Source: Liolophura sinensis (lineage: Eukaryota; Mollusca; Polyplacophora; Chitonida; Chitonidae). Taken from it: 64,000 nt of DNA. The stretch lies in contig NC_088298.1 in the NCBI RefSeq assembly GCF_032854445.1, positions 21,973,295 to 22,037,294 on the forward strand, written 5' to 3'. The notes under the pieces were generated by a model, which worked only from the letters and a program-made list of their open reading frames with translations, ran no database searches and was not told the DNA's origin. Shown one piece after another: positions 40,945 to 53,514 of the stretch (position 1 is its first letter; each line of letters starts with the position of its first letter). A program made the translations under genes and the position numbers.

Positions 40945-43045
40945 TCTTGCTCGAATATGTCAATAAAATGCGTGGTTGTAGGTGACTTTACTTTTGACTG
41001 CTTACAAAGCCCCGATCCTAAAATGTACCGAATTGAACGTGTATTTGAAACAAATAAGAACAGAATCTACCTGGATTACTCCAACGTCCAAATCACAGAT
41101 CGATCTGATAATGGTTTCATGTCTAGGCAATGTCTTGCAATCGGGGGTCATTGCCTATTTGGTAGTGACCATCCCGTTCACCTTTTAAACGGCGCATGTA
41201 TTCTTATGATCGAATGGATAGGGATGGTCTTAAAAGCTATTTTACCCAAACAAACTGGAATCGTTTTTTTCTTCTTAAATCGCATGATGACAGTAAAATT
41301 ACTGAGGATATGACCAAATATATTTTGGAAGTTTGTAATATCTTCATTCCAAATAAATATGTCAATATCAGACCTCGTGACAAGCCTTGGGTAACTAATG
41401 AAGTCTGTCCATGCGCAAACGAGATAGAGCGCATAAAAAAATCCAAGAACTCAAAACAGTGCGGCCGATTGGGCAGATTTCAGACGAATGGTAAAAATGG
41501 TACTAAAACGCTCCATAGAAGGACTAGAGAGAACTATAATACAGACTTAGATGCTGCTATTTGTAATGAAACCTTTGGTTCCAAAAACTGATGGGCGTTG
41601 ATTAAATATCTAACAAAACACCAAGGTGTGGGTTAAGCTCTATACATTTAAACAGTAATAGATATACTGAGTCACAGAATATTGCAAATACATTTTAAAA
41701 ATACATTGCCAGCCAAACAGAACTGGATGATGGCAATGCTGTCTTGCTGTTTCCCCACCCATGGCCAATACTACTATAGACTTTGTCACGATGTCATCTC
41801 AAGAAGCGAGGACAGTCCCTCCTGCTTAGACGTGTCGAAATCCGTTGGACCTGATGGATTCACAATCAAGTTTAATAGGCCTATGCATCAGTGTTATGTA
41901 GACCTATGTCTTAAATCTGTGTCTTGCCTGTTGCGTCATGCCACTTGTCTGGAAAGAAGCATATATCACCCCAATCCACGATTGGCGATATAGAAAATTA
42001 CAGGCTTATCTCGTTTACGAGCAATTTAAGTAAAATCTTTGAAAGATGCATCCACAAACACCTTTTTATCATTGATAACAATGTACTTAGTAAATTTCCA
42101 GTCTGGATTTCGCTCTGGTGACGGTACAGTTTACCAACTGGTGGATATTGCAACTGTATATGCAGTGCCCTTGATAGTGGGAAAGATGTGCGTGCTGTGT
42201 TTTGCAACATTAAAAAAAGCATTCGATCGTCGTTTGTGGCACAATGGTCCACTTTACAAGTTCGACTAGCTGGAAAAGGGGAATCTTCTCTTGGAGTTAA
42301 AGGACTATTTAGCTACGAGAAAATTATCGGTTGTTATATCTGAAAAAGCCTCTGGTGAAAAAATCTGAAATGCTGGTGTTCACAAATTTCTATTTTAGGA
42401 CCATCCTCTTCATTGTCTATATAATGATAGTGCGTGCGGCACTGGGGCTCAAGTTAGACTATTTGCTAACGACACGTCTTTGTATTTTAATGTTGAAGCT
42501 CCAGATATTGTGGCCTATGTACTTGATCAACATCTTAAGAAAATATCAGCCTAGGCCGATAATTGGATGATGATTTTAGCAGCAAAAACTGTTTCTCGTG
42601 TCTTTTTACATAACGCGACGCACAGCCCTCATCCAAATTGTTTGTGCAAGGCAATCCATTTCGGATGTCTCCTCCCATAAGCACGTCGGCCTTATCTACA
42701 AGGTGGAAGGCCCATATAAATAATCTAGTTGTATAATAAATTGTTTTAGAAGCTTGAAATACCGGCTCTCGTGTCGGTCACGGAGCATTTATATCAATCC
42801 TTATTTTACCTCATATTGGCTATGCAATGTTATCTGGGGTAATTTTTTCGCATATCAAGCTAAAATATTGGAAAATCTTCCTTAGAAGCATTACTTACCA
42901 TATCTGGTTGTGCTCGTGGTACCGTCATAACTTTTTCTACACTGAAACTGGGATTCTTCCGCTATCAGAAGTACATATAAGTTAAAGCTCTTGTATAAAA
43001 TGTTTTATAACATATCTCTAGGTTACTTAAGCCAACTTCTACCCT
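40945..43045 (+). mobile_element. LINE-D, degenerate non-LTR retrotransposon
   Basis: Plus-strand relic. Endonuclease end: VVVGDFTFDCLQSPDPKMYR (40975) and a SDH-P motif near 41165. Linker: IRPRDKPWVTNEV (41368). Reverse transcriptase: SKSVGPDGFTIKF (41838), NYRLISFTSNLSKIFERCIH (41998), FQSGFRSGDGTVYQLVDIA (42100), KKAFDRRLWHNGPLYKF (42216), and near the end MYKMFYNISLGYLSQLLP (42991). Many stops and frame changes. Its motifs suggest a Jockey/CR1-type element, a third family beside LINE-A/B and LINE-C. Confidence 0.8.
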
Positions 43046-43049
43046 TGAA

Positions 43050-43830
43050 GCATTTTTATTTTATTTTATTATTTATTTATTTATTTATTTTGTTTTACGC
43101 CGTGCTCAAGAATATTTCACGTGTACGACGGTGTGACGGTAGGCAAGTGTTGGAAACTACCGTAGGTTCGTATGGGTACGCAGTGCGGAGGAGACGCAGG
43201 AAATCCAGGTTTTCTTGTACTGAAGTCTTTATTAACATTGGTACGCATTTGTCACACAGGGCGTTTTGACTCGAACAATTAAGGACTCCTGTAAATTGCA
43301 AACCAAAATACGACAGATTTAGAATGTAGAATCACACGCATTACACGATAATTTCAAACAATTAAACTGTTAACTTGATAAGAATGGAAATGTACGAAAA
43401 ACTGGGCACCGACTGCTGCATTTAGTACAAAGGCCTCGCTAGAATAGTCGTTGTAAACAACAAATTTACATTTAATAACCGACCAGACATTTCTTTGCAT
43501 TAATGATCCACTGTTAATCACATGGGGAAATCAATAGTAACCACCGTGGATCCTTATAACTGCTGAAACACGTGCTTTAAACGAACACAGTTCTTTGTAG
43601 CCCGTAGCAACGGCATGGTACGCGCCACAACAGAGCAAAACGGTAAAGTCTAAATGGAAATAAAAACGAAACTTAACATGACTCGGGAGCTACACGGCAT
43701 CCGGCATAGACAGCGGCCAGTCTTATGGTGGGAGGAAACGGGGCACATCTCGGGGGGAAACCCACGACCATACGCAGGTTGGTGGCAGATCTTTCCGCGT
43801 ACGGCCAGACAGGAAGCCAGCATAAGCAAG
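43050..43830 (-). mobile_element. SINE-1 split by a roughly 570-bp insertion
   Basis: The SINE tail (43050-43130, GTTTTACGCCGTGCTCAAGA, TTCACGTGTACGACGG) and SINE body (43705-43830, CGGCCAGTCTTATGGTGGGA to AAGCCAGCATAAGC) belong together, but unrelated AT-rich DNA lies between. The insert has no frame or terminal repeat that I can recognise. Confidence 0.65.
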
Positions 43831-43839
43831 AAATGAACA

Positions 43840-46800
43840 TGCTCTGTCCATTTCCAGTCGCATATAACTGTTAACAACGCCTTACATGCTCAAATCTTTA
43901 TTCGAATCCATAAAATATGACCATTTCCTTGGTAAGTTCTACATTGACCTTATAGTCCATGGCCAGACCTGATACTGTACTACCTGAGGTGGCCAAACCT
44001 TCATGTAAACTGGTTCTAACTGGTACTAACTGGTACTATCTTTATAGAATCAGTAGAAGTAAAATTAATACATGATAGCTTTTCTGCAATGGTAGCTTTA
44101 TCATACATTTTTAAAATAAAATAATGGTCACCTTATAACTTGTATAACGTGCTGCGTAAATTACAAAAAGCAAGAGAAACGTCAGTATATCGTGAGCTCT
44201 AAGCTAATAATTCAATACGAGCAATTGAAAAGGGTAGCTGTATTGTTTATGGAACAAAGAAAATTCAGTGGTCCACATTTTGTCTCCATTTCATGTACAC
44301 TATTAGGTGAATATTTGGTTGACCTGTACATCTTACTTGTAAGATTTGCAGAATTGGGTTGATAACAGTTTATCACTGGTTTAATTGCCCAGTTATGTAC
44401 TTTTTTTTATTTACACCCATTGTTACAGCAGTTAAGGTAGACTAGCTCAGGTAAGTAAACGTTCGTGTCATTTCCTTACCTGTGATCTATATGTTTGAAA
44501 ACTACAGTGTTACAGGAAACCTTTGATTAGATTTTAAAAATTTAATCAAGAATACTGGTAATTAAAAAGTACCGCCAATAGCTAAGATTAAACACTAAAT
44601 TAGTCCGTAATACTGTTGCAGAGTGTAAATGTCTACTGTGAAGAAAAAAAGACAAAAACACTATTATGAAGTGTATGTCAGACGAAAGATTTTTTATTCA
44701 AATTTTTACAATCTAGTAAACCGTCTCTAAAATACTGGCTATTTAAATGGCCCTCTTCTGACCATATTGTGAACAGTGGCATCGCATAAGGTTTTTGCCA
44801 CTTGATAAATGCAGACTGCTAAACTACTACATTAAAAAGGAAGAGATATACTTGTTCTATAAATGCATTAACTGAATGGACCCTGAAGCAAATTATTTCT
44901 TAATAGATATATCATTCGTTGATGACGATCCTATGCTAATGGAGACTCCAGGGATCATTCATTGTTTTGATGTTGACTCTGATCCTTGATATCGCCAGAG
45001 GATCTGGTTTGTGGAACATTCTACGGCGAGCGGTGGACATCAGGCACATCGGCCAACATCAATCAACAGGACATGGAATACGGGACAAATTAGAAAAATG
45101 TAACATGACTGCTAGTTCAGCGGTATTTTCATAGGACTTGACAAAGACGTAACTGTACAGTCGAAAGGTCCTTGTACTTAACACGTTACTGTTACTTGTA
45201 GAAGATTTAGTAGGGATACACCATCTACTTCCAGAGCGTTTCACCCAAAACGTTGTTTGATAGATCTCAAGATATTCACTGTTAAGAGGTGAAACTGTGA
45301 GTGATCACTATCCCAACAGTAAATCAGCCCAAGATGCCCCAAGGATTATCATGCAGATGCAGTTGTTCTCCAATGGACGAAAACAAACCGGCCTCTTATT
45401 CAGTTTGCTTAGCTTGGTGCAGATAACAGTAATCTAAAAACTTGACCAAGAATCTTTGCCCTACACAAGACGGACTGCGCTGCTATAGTGGTGCATTAGA
45501 AACTCTAAATTCTACAGAAAGAGGAGTTTTCCTCCAAAAATGGCGGCGTTAAGCATAATCTTTCACTCATTCGTTCCTCCAGAAGAATTGCAGGGGAGAA
45601 ACAGAACAGACTGTAGGAGTTGATGGAAACGTATAATGAAAAGCGCTTCTTATAATTACTGTTCTTCTGAATCAACATGTGCCGTACTAGATAGATTTAC
45701 ATACAGCATCAAGGTCAAAACGTCCACAAAGAATCATATTTCCACACCGTATTGGATGAATCACTTTACCTTGTGTTTCGAATGAGGAGAGCAATCTTCT
45801 CCGCTACCCAGACAGCTTGACCTTGCAACGAACCAATGCCTGCAAACACCCAGGCTTCCGTATTAACAGCCACTATGCTATTAAAAGATTAAATTAATAA
45901 GCAAGATGTTATTTAAACATCCATGACACACACTGACAGATAAATGAGAGTGTGAAAGTTCCTCTGAAAGAGTCTTGCAGTTTCCTTTGATGTCCGGGGC
46001 CATGAAAAACCCCTACTGTGTACCAGTTTAAATTTGACACAGAGTAGGGGTACTGAGTGTCTGGCTGGGTGGTCTTTTAATGGGTTTCATCATGTAAATC
46101 AGTGGGGAATAGGGATACTAGTCTTTTCTTTTGTCCCTATCCACTGAAAAAGTCTCTGTGAGCAGGTCTTCATCACCTTGAACCTGCATTCTTGCTTTGA
46201 TGTTGGTCACAATGATTTTTCGCAAATTGTGACAATCCGCTTTGATACACCCCTTTTTTCACAAAGTTGCTGAAATAAATGTCTTATATTTTGACATTTA
46301 ATTGTCAGATAAATTACCTATGCTTTGATGTATGCTTTGACACTTTTGCCGCTCTGAGTAGAAAAATCTTCTTAGAAATGCATATTTTTCTAAATGGTTG
46401 TTTTGAAAAGCCAAAATGTTCTGTCGATGTGATTTTTTCACTATTCTTGCAGATAAACATCTTGTGTTTCCAAAGCAATTGACCTGATGGAGATATCTTG
46501 AACGGTATATACACTGCAAAGCTTCAAAGTTTACCCTTTAAAGTATTTTTACCTGAAAGAAGACACATATCCAAGATGGGGGTACCCCCCTTGAATTCAT
46601 CCAACTCCAAAGTTTCCGCATGTATCAAGCCCTAATTTTGCCCGTGAGGTTCAGAAGTGTCAAGAATTATGTGGTGGAAAAATAATTGATTTTGATAAAA
46701 GTTGGCTGGTGTGATAGGACACACACCCCCATTACAACTTCCGTTTTTCGAATGTAATTCTGTTTTACTTTAGGGTATAAAGTCTTGTTTTGCTCCCAAG

Positions 46801-47485
46801 CAGCCATTTTTGGTGTACAGGTGGCGATTGTATTAAAATGCTGGAAACTGTCTAAACTTTGAGGAAGTATGAGCTTTATTGATGAAAGTGTGAAATTCTA
46901 GGCGAGAGGACACAAGGTGTGAGGCAGTGATGAGGCTGCGAGTGACGTACCCTTGGCGTTGCTAGGCACGCCTCTCAGCTGCCGGCATGGAAAGGTCCAG
47001 ATTTTGACGGTCAACCTGTGTCAAGAATTTTTATGGCTTGTTTCTCACAGGCTGGGCCAGGTATGCACCAATGATTATTGGCCACGGAATGTTTGGGACT
47101 GAGCTACAGCGCTAGACTTTAACATTGTCGCTTATGGGAAATTAATGAGGGTCTGAGCCAAATGACATTCGCCCCAAGATTGCGCTAAACGTTCCCGTGT
47201 ACACAGCGATGTCATGTGGAATAATTAGGCAGCATAGTTATCCAGTGATCTCTTTCAAAAGATATTTAAGTACTGTAAATGCGTGAAAGGCAATATCTCA
47301 CGAACAATACCTCATTGATTATTTTATTGATACAGCGTGAACATTTTTTGCACGGTTGGGTCGGTTGATGGAATTGAACATGTTCTCAAACCAGCGAATC
47401 TTTTTTCATACCCTTGTACTCTCCATGCTGTACGTCTTTAATTATTTTACAATCCAATGTTTCAGCAGAACTCAAGATTAAATGA
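43840..47485. other. Long non-coding stretch
   Basis: About 3.6 kb of AT-rich DNA without a supported gene. A possible 22-nt micro-exon (44429-44450) has ideal acceptor and donor but no coding context. A short imperfect hairpin with CCCCTACTGTGT arms lies at 46010-46052. Confidence 0.45.
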
Positions 47486-47487
47486 GG

Positions 47488-47784
47488 GTCTGATTATTGA
47501 TTAATTTGATCCATATTCACCGAATGTGGAGAATGATAAATTAACAGGTCCATTGTTATTTTGCCATCAGGCTGAGATGGAATATAACCTGATTTATAAC
47601 ACCGGAACTTATTATAGGTACGGGTATACATGTTAAGAGGATCGAGTTATAGTACAGGATAAAATCAGTCGATCCTCTTAACCAGTATTCTTACTGAATG
47701 GCACTCACTAAAGAGCACTTGACCAATGACTACCTTTAGTTAACAACGACATGCTGACCAGTGTGACTGCGCACTTCTTGAGTA
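47488..47784 (+). repeat. Inverted-duplicate segment, left copy
   Basis: About 300 bp matching 63690-63990 in reverse orientation with few differences (for example TGATAAATTAACAGGTCCAT and AGGTACGGGTATACATGTTA). It leads into a minisatellite, as its partner does. Confidence 0.85.
47632..47682 (+). repeat. 51-nt hairpin inside the inverted duplicate
   Basis: The arms GTTAAGAGGATCGA and TCGATCCTCTTAAC are perfect 14-bp complements around a 23-nt loop. The same 51-nt hairpin is at 63805-63855. Confidence 0.9.
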
Positions 47785-48165
47785 TGGATGTGTGTATGGA
47801 TTGAGTATGGATGTATGGATTGCATATGGATGTCTGTATGGATTGAGTGTGGATGTGTGTATGGATTCAGTATGGATGTGTATGGGTTGAGTATGGATAT
47901 GGGTATGGATGTGTGTATGGATTGAGTGTGGATGTGTGTATGGATTGAATGTGTACGTGTGTATGGATTGAGTATGGATATGGGTATGGATTGTGTATGG
48001 ATTTGTATATGGATTGAGTATGGATGTGTATGGATTGAGTATGGATATGGGTATGGATTGTGTATGGATTTGTATATGGATTGAGTCTGGATGTGTGTAT
48101 GATTGTATGTGTGTGTGTAAGTATGTGTATATGTGTGCGTCTGTGCGTGTATGGATGTATGCAGG
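47781..48165 (+). repeat. 22-bp minisatellite, left array
   Basis: Irregular tandem copies of TGTGTATGGATTGAGTATGGA-type units. The reverse-complement array is at 62805-63705. Confidence 0.9.
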
Positions 48166-48171
48166 GGTCCT

Positions 48172-48240
48172 CCGTGGCTCAGTTGGTTAGCGCGCTAGCT
48201 CAGCCTAATGACCCAGGAGTCAATGTAATGCCAATACCTT
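48172..48240 (+). mobile_element. SINE-1 head fragment
   Basis: TCCTCCGTGGCTCAGTTGGT through AATGACCCAGGAG, the tRNA-derived head, then unrelated sequence. Confidence 0.75.
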
Positions 48241-48327
48241 CCTTAATATTACCTTTTCCCGCGCGTAGCAATATGGCCTATCCCTTCATTTTGATGTTGA
48301 AAACAAACTTGATGTTTCTTACAGTTA
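48228..48327 (+). repeat. Dispersed 100-bp module, copy 1 of 3
   Basis: ACCTTCCTTAATATTACC and TTTTGATGTTGAAAACAAAC recur at 48942-49075 and, reversed, at 53720-53893. Confidence 0.85.
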
Positions 48328-48935
48328 CTTGCCCGCGGTAAGTCGTCTCAGTGAAGCCGCACTAGATAAAAGAGCGGTAGAAATTCGCCCTCCAACAAGG
48401 AGGCCCATTACACGTACATGTGCTCTGTGGACTCCTTCGTCGTTATAGGACTGAAAAATTGTTCAGTACCACCTTAAACGCAAAGCACTCAATACTTCAG
48501 TTACTTGCTCATGCCTCTCGACATCATCAATACATGTGAACTATTTGCCTATTGGATATTTTGCCAGGTGACCTGTTTACATACCTGCGAATCTCTTATT
48601 TATTTATTTATTTGATTGGTGTTTTACACCGCAATCAAGAATATTTCACTTATACGATGGCGGCCAGCATTATGGTGGGTGGAAACCGGGCAGAGCCCGG
48701 GGGAAACCCACGACCATCCGCGAGTTGCTGGCAGACCTTCCCACGTACGACCTCAGATGAAGCTAGCATGAGCTGGACTTGAACTCACAGCGACCGCATT
48801 GGTGCGCACGTTATATAATACCCTAATCGTCAACGCTCAGTAACAGTGAAAGGGACAATAGAGTACATGTAAATGTTAACGACAAAATCTTTTGAAGCAC
48901 TACATGTATTGAACTCAGGTTTGCCATACATGTAA
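48325..48935 (+). repeat. 600-bp direct duplication, copy 1
   Basis: Matches 51925-52527 at high identity. It includes a SINE-2 3' half (48330-48490), the unique sequence GACATCATCAATACATGTGA, a minus-strand SINE-1 (48595-48805), and AGTGAAAGGGACAATAGAGT after it. The nested content shows that this is segmental duplication, not independent insertion. Confidence 0.85.
48595..48805 (-). mobile_element. SINE-1, head-truncated
   Basis: Tail TTATTTATTTGATTGGTGTT through AACTCACAGCGACCGCATTG. Duplicated at 52190-52400. Confidence 0.85.
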
Positions 48936-48941
48936 AGAACC

Positions 48942-49075
48942 TTCCTTAATATTACCTTTTCCCGCGCGTAGCAATATGGCTTATCGCTTCATTTTGATGT
49001 TGAAAAACAAACTTGATGTTTCTTACAGTTATAGATGTCGGGTTGAATGTTCAAATTAAAAAATGATACAGAAGG
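48942..49075 (+). repeat. Dispersed module, copy 2 of 3
   Basis: As for copy 1, extended to include ATAGATGTCGGGTTGAATGT and GAAGGTACACAGTGCAAAAA, which also occur reversed at 53735-53800. Confidence 0.85.
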
Positions 49076-49109
49076 TACACAGTGCAAAAAAAAATACATA
49101 AATGAATTG

Positions 49110-49345
49110 GCGGGACAATGACCCAGAAGCCTCTCACCAATGCGGTCGCTATGAGTTGAAGTCTAGCTCATGCTGGCTTCCTCTCCGGCCGTACGTGGGA
49201 AGGTCTGACAGCAACCTGCGGATGGTCGTGGGTTTCCCCCGGGCTCAGCCCGGTTTCCTTCAACAATAATACTGGCCGCCGTCTTATAAGTAAAATATTC
49301 TTGAGTATGGCGTAAAACACCAACCAAATAAATAAATAAATAAAT
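49110..49345 (+). mobile_element. SINE-1, partial head
   Basis: From ACAATGACCCAGAAGCCTCT to the (AAAT)n tail. A SINE-2 tail in reverse (GGGGTTTAACGTCGTACTTA) follows at 49358-49410. Confidence 0.85.
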
Positions 49346-49409
49346 GAATGTATGCATGGGGTTTAACGTCGTACTTAACAATTTTTCAGTGATATGACGA
49401 CGGGGAGTC

Positions 49410-50225
49410 ATTAGGTGTGTGTTCATATACTTGTGTCTTCTTGTGGCAGGGCAAGTCCATACCGCCAAAGTGTTGCCGCCACTGAAACATCATGTCGAAG
49501 ACACCAGTCATGACACCCCACCCAATCACATTATACTGACACCTGGCCAACCAGTCCTGTTTCCTTCCTCTAACCTCTCAGTGCTGAGCACCAAGCGAGG
49601 CGGCAGCAAGTATCATCGTTAAAGTCTTTGGTTTGACCCAACCTGGGTTTGATTCCGGAGTCCACAGTTATTCGTAATACTGTTTATTAATACATGGTTC
49701 AGGATAGGGCAAGTTCTGAGATATGATATGACGTCTTTACATCAATTTCTAAATGCTTTTAACAGAGATTGCAGGATAAGTATGTTTGATCGTTGCACAT
49801 GACACCGCTGTACATGCATAAGAATGCTTTACGCCTTTCTTTGCACGGGAGTCATTATCATGTTAAAACCACTCCTGCTAAGCCAGAAAACCAGACGAAT
49901 TTCGGCAGATAAAACGACATCAAAAGAATGTACTGACGTCACAGGTGTTCAGAAAGTTTTTGTGAAAAAATCTGTATCATCGTCATCTACGTTTTTCATT
50001 CCAGTCCATTTCCAATTGGAATATGAAGCGTGCAAACAGCGGAGGCCGATTCTGTTATCTTAAAAGCGATTCAATCATCAGCATTTTGACATTAAAGTTT
50101 TGCTGCCAAGGCTTATAAATATCCAGATGTTATTAACACTTTAACAGTTCTCCAGTGACACCATCCCGAGGAAAAGGTAATTAACTATGTTGGGCTTAAG
50201 GGCACTAATAGGCACTATTTGTTGA
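49410..50225. other. Non-coding stretch
   Basis: No gene supported. A 79-codon frame at 49824 has no motif. Confidence 0.4.
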
Positions 50226-50249
50226 ACGCACAGCGAGCTACTAGCAACA

Positions 50250-50770
50250 TTATGTGCATTCAAACCTGTTGTACACTGGCATGGTGTGTGCATTCAAACC
50301 TAATGTACACTGGCATGGTGTGTGCATTCATAACTGCTGTACACTGGCATGGTATGTGCATTCAAACCTGCTGTACACTGGCATGGCGTGTGCATTCATA
50401 CCTGCTGTACACTGGCATGGTGTGTGCATTCATAACTGCTGTACACTGGCATGGTATGTGCATTCAAACCTGTTGTACACTGGTATGGCATGCGCATTCA
50501 AACCTGTTGTACACTGGCATGGCATGCGCATTCAAACCTGCTGTACATTGGCATGGCATGCGCATTCAAACCTGCTGTACACTGGCATGGCATGTGCATT
50601 CAAACCTGTTGTACACTGGCATGGCATGCGCATTCAAACCTGCTGTACATTGGCATGGCATGTGCATTCAAACCTGCTGTACACTGACATGACATGTGTA
50701 TTCAAACCTGTTGTACACTGGCATGGCATGTGCATTCAAACCTGCTGTACACTGGCATGGCATGTGCATA
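50250..50770 (+). repeat. 34-bp minisatellite, about 15 copies
   Basis: Tandem units of TGTGCATTCAAACCTGCTGT + ACACTGGCATGGCA with scattered C/T and A/G changes. All three plus frames stay open through most of it, because the unit lacks stops in any frame. Confidence 0.95.
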
Positions 50771-50799
50771 TCTCTTGGGTGTGTTCTCTGCCTGTTTGC

Positions 50800-51735
50800 T
50801 GAAAGTCGCTTATATTTTGTAGCTAACTGTCATGTCATAAAATATGTTAAAATGTGGATCGCCTATCAGAATGCTTATGATTTACTTTTATCACTTTTTG
50901 TTAGCAACACTTTAAGAACACTGTACTTAACGAGGGGTGGATTCGAACGAGTACGGGTGAGGGTCAATCAGGATAAGGGAAATCACTCAAACACGAATCC
51001 GACTGATTAATCTGAGTTTGCACAAAATGAGCCGCACACAAAATATTATAAAAAGCCGACAATATTTAGAACCGTTATTGCAGAGAAATCAAGAAGCAAG
51101 AAGAATCACGCAATTTATTAAATATGCCAAATTCAGCATGGATCGGGTTGGTTTTCAAATTTGACCCGATGTATGACATACACTATATAACCTGTGGGTT
51201 TAGTGAGTTCTTCTCAAATTGCTATTGAAGATACGAGCAAATGATTGAAAGCCTTAACCAGATCGACTGAGAATAACGGAAATCATTATATATTCAAACC
51301 ATGTACCGAATCGGCTGATTTTCTACTTAAACCTGTCACACAAAATTTTATAAAAAAATTTATAAAAAGAGTTATTTCACAGAAATCATTAATAAACGAA
51401 AATCGAGGAATTCATTCATATAGATAAAACTATATGTGAACTATATACCGCTTAAGACTGTCAGTTATATACGAGGCTTCAATAATAATCGAGACATCAC
51501 CACGGAAGTGTAAAAGGTTGCATAAGCTTTCGATACACATACGTGATTATTATCAAGCGACTAACCACTTTTTTTTAAAAAAAAACATAAATATAAATGA
51601 CATTTGGTTCATGTATACTTAAACATTCCAATATATATATTTATATTTTTTGAAATAAAGTGGTTTACTTAGTCACTTGATAAAGGTCACGGCATGTGCG
51701 TGGAAAGCTTGTGAAACTTTTACAGTTACGTGTTA
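50800..51735. other. AT-rich non-coding stretch
   Basis: No gene recognised. It contains TTTATAAAAAAATTTATAAA (about 51346) and other simple AT sequence. Confidence 0.4.
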
Positions 51736-51738
51736 CCA

Positions 51739-52085
51739 GCCCCGATCGGTCAGTTGGATAGAGTGCACGCCTCGGGAGCGGTAGATCCCGGGTCAATTCT
51801 TGGTCGGGTCACGTCTAAGACCTTAAAGATGTTGTAACTTCTCGCTTGGCGTTCAGCATAAAGAGATTAGTGCAATAACTGGTTTACCTGTATCAGTATA
51901 ATGGCTTGGGCGGGGCAGCTTACTTGCCCGCGTAAGTCGTCTCAGTGAAGCCGCACTAGATAAAAGAGCGGTAGAAATTCGCCCTCCAACAAGGAGGCAC
52001 ATTACACGTACAAGTGCTCTGCGGACTCCTTCGTCGTCATAGGACTGAAAATTGTTAAGTACGACATTAAACGCAAGCACTCAAT
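51739..52085 (+). mobile_element. SINE-2, full-length reference copy
   Basis: Complete: tRNA-like head GCCCCGATCGGTCAGTTGGA, B-box-like GGGTCAATTC, body CTTGGCGTTCAGCATAAAG and GAAGCCGCACTAGATAAAAG, tail ACTGAAAATTGTTAAGTACG then ACATTAAACGC. Its 3' half is part of the duplication 51925-52527. Confidence 0.85.
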
Positions 52086-52527
52086 ACCTCAGTTACTTGC
52101 TCATGCCTCTCGACATCATCAATACATGTGAAACTATTTGCCTATTGGATATTTTGCCAGGTGACCTGTTTACATACCTGCGAATCTCTTATTTATTTAT
52201 TTGTTTGATTGGTGTTTTACACCGTACTCAAGAATATTTCACTTATACGATGGCGGCCAGCATTATGGTGGGTGGAAACCGGGCAGAGCCCGGGGAAACC
52301 CACGACCATCCGCGAGTTGCTAGCAGACCTTCCCACCTACGACCTCAGATGAAGCCAGGATGAGCTGGACTTGAACTCACAGCGACCGCATTGGTGCGCA
52401 CCAATACCGTAATCGTCAACGCTCAGTAACAGTGAAAGGGACAATAGAGTACATGTAAATGTTAACGACAAAATCTTTTGAAGCACTACATGTATTGAAC
52501 TCAGGTTTGCCATACATGTAAAGAACC
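51925..52527 (+). repeat. 600-bp direct duplication, copy 2
   Basis: Partner of 48325-48935. The full SINE-2 upstream exists only here, so this is probably the parent side. Confidence 0.85.
52190..52405 (-). mobile_element. SINE-1, head-truncated (within the duplication)
   Basis: Same copy as 48595-48805. Confidence 0.85.
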
Positions 52528-52529
52528 AT

Positions 52530-53029
52530 AGCACGTGTGTGATATTCTATCGTTGATGTCTTTATGCGTACTGATAACCCTATTTTACAAACCTCACGAC
52601 TTTAACCTTTATTGTATTGGAATCAGTGATAAGATAAAAGTATTGCATGTACTGAGGCCCGGGTTTGAATACATGTAAAGCACAGTAACAAGAGGTGGAT
52701 GTTTACTCTTTGCATTAAGCCCTGTGTGTAAATTAATTACATTACATTACAAAAATGTTAAGGATTGTATTTAAAAAATATCACAAGTATCGAGCTCAGG
52801 TTTTGAGTAAAACTGTTGGAGAAAAATGTTCCATCGTTGACGTCCTGTGTGCATATTATTAACCGTTGAAAGATTTCACGGCATAGCTCTTGAAAATCAA
52901 TGTGCACTGAAATCGATGTTACGGAAAAGGTTAAGGGTTGTGTCCCAAAAAAGTAATTCGTGTAGATCAGATTGTGAATATAGGTAGAGCACGACGACAA
53001 TGTTCACCCACCGAAGCTCTATATTTCCA
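52530..53029. other. Non-coding stretch with short imperfect repeats
   Basis: Repeated words such as GATATTCTATCGTTGATGTC and AATGTTCCATCGTTGACGTC (52540, 52826) hint at an old degraded tandem duplication. Confidence 0.35.
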
Positions 53030-53039
53030 TTATTTACCG

Positions 53040-53310
53040 GGAGCCTCTGTAGCCGAAGTTGTTAGCACGCCAGCGAGGCGTAATGATCCAGGAGCCTCAC
53101 ACCAATGCGTTCGCCGTGAGTTCAATTCCATGCTTCTGCTGGCTCTCTCTCCAGTCGTACGTGGTAAGGTCTGCCAGCAAACTGCGTATGGTTCTAGGCT
53201 TTCCCCGTGCTATGCCCTGTTTTCTCCCACCATATTGCTGGCCGCCGTCGTCTGAGTGAAATATTCTTGAGTACGACTTAAAACACCAATGAAAATAAAA
53301 TAAATAAATA
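53040..53310 (+). mobile_element. SINE-1, full length, with target-site duplication
   Basis: Head GGGAGCCTCTGTAGCCGAAG to tail AATAAAATAAATAAATA. It is flanked by TTATTTACCG (53030-53039) and TTACTTACCG (53311-53320), one mismatch. Confidence 0.85.
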
Positions 53311-53514
53311 TTACTTACCGTAAAATCCAAAATTTCACGACATAACCTCGTGTGTAATGGATTCAATGTTAGCGTAAACGAAAAGAGTGGTATCTCTAAA
53401 TATACTGGATACATTAGTGCATCATGTTTTGCATGCATGTAATCGAGAACGACACGAGCTGGATTCTGTACTGTTAAAGCCCAGTAAATTATATTCCCGT
53501 AAGCTATATTGCTC

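Noticed and set aside
44429-44450. 22-nt micro-exon between good splice signals
   Set aside because: No neighbouring exon or frame supports it. Chance matches of this kind are common.
50219-50802. 157- and 182-codon open frames
   Set aside because: They arise from a 34-bp minisatellite lacking stops in all plus frames.
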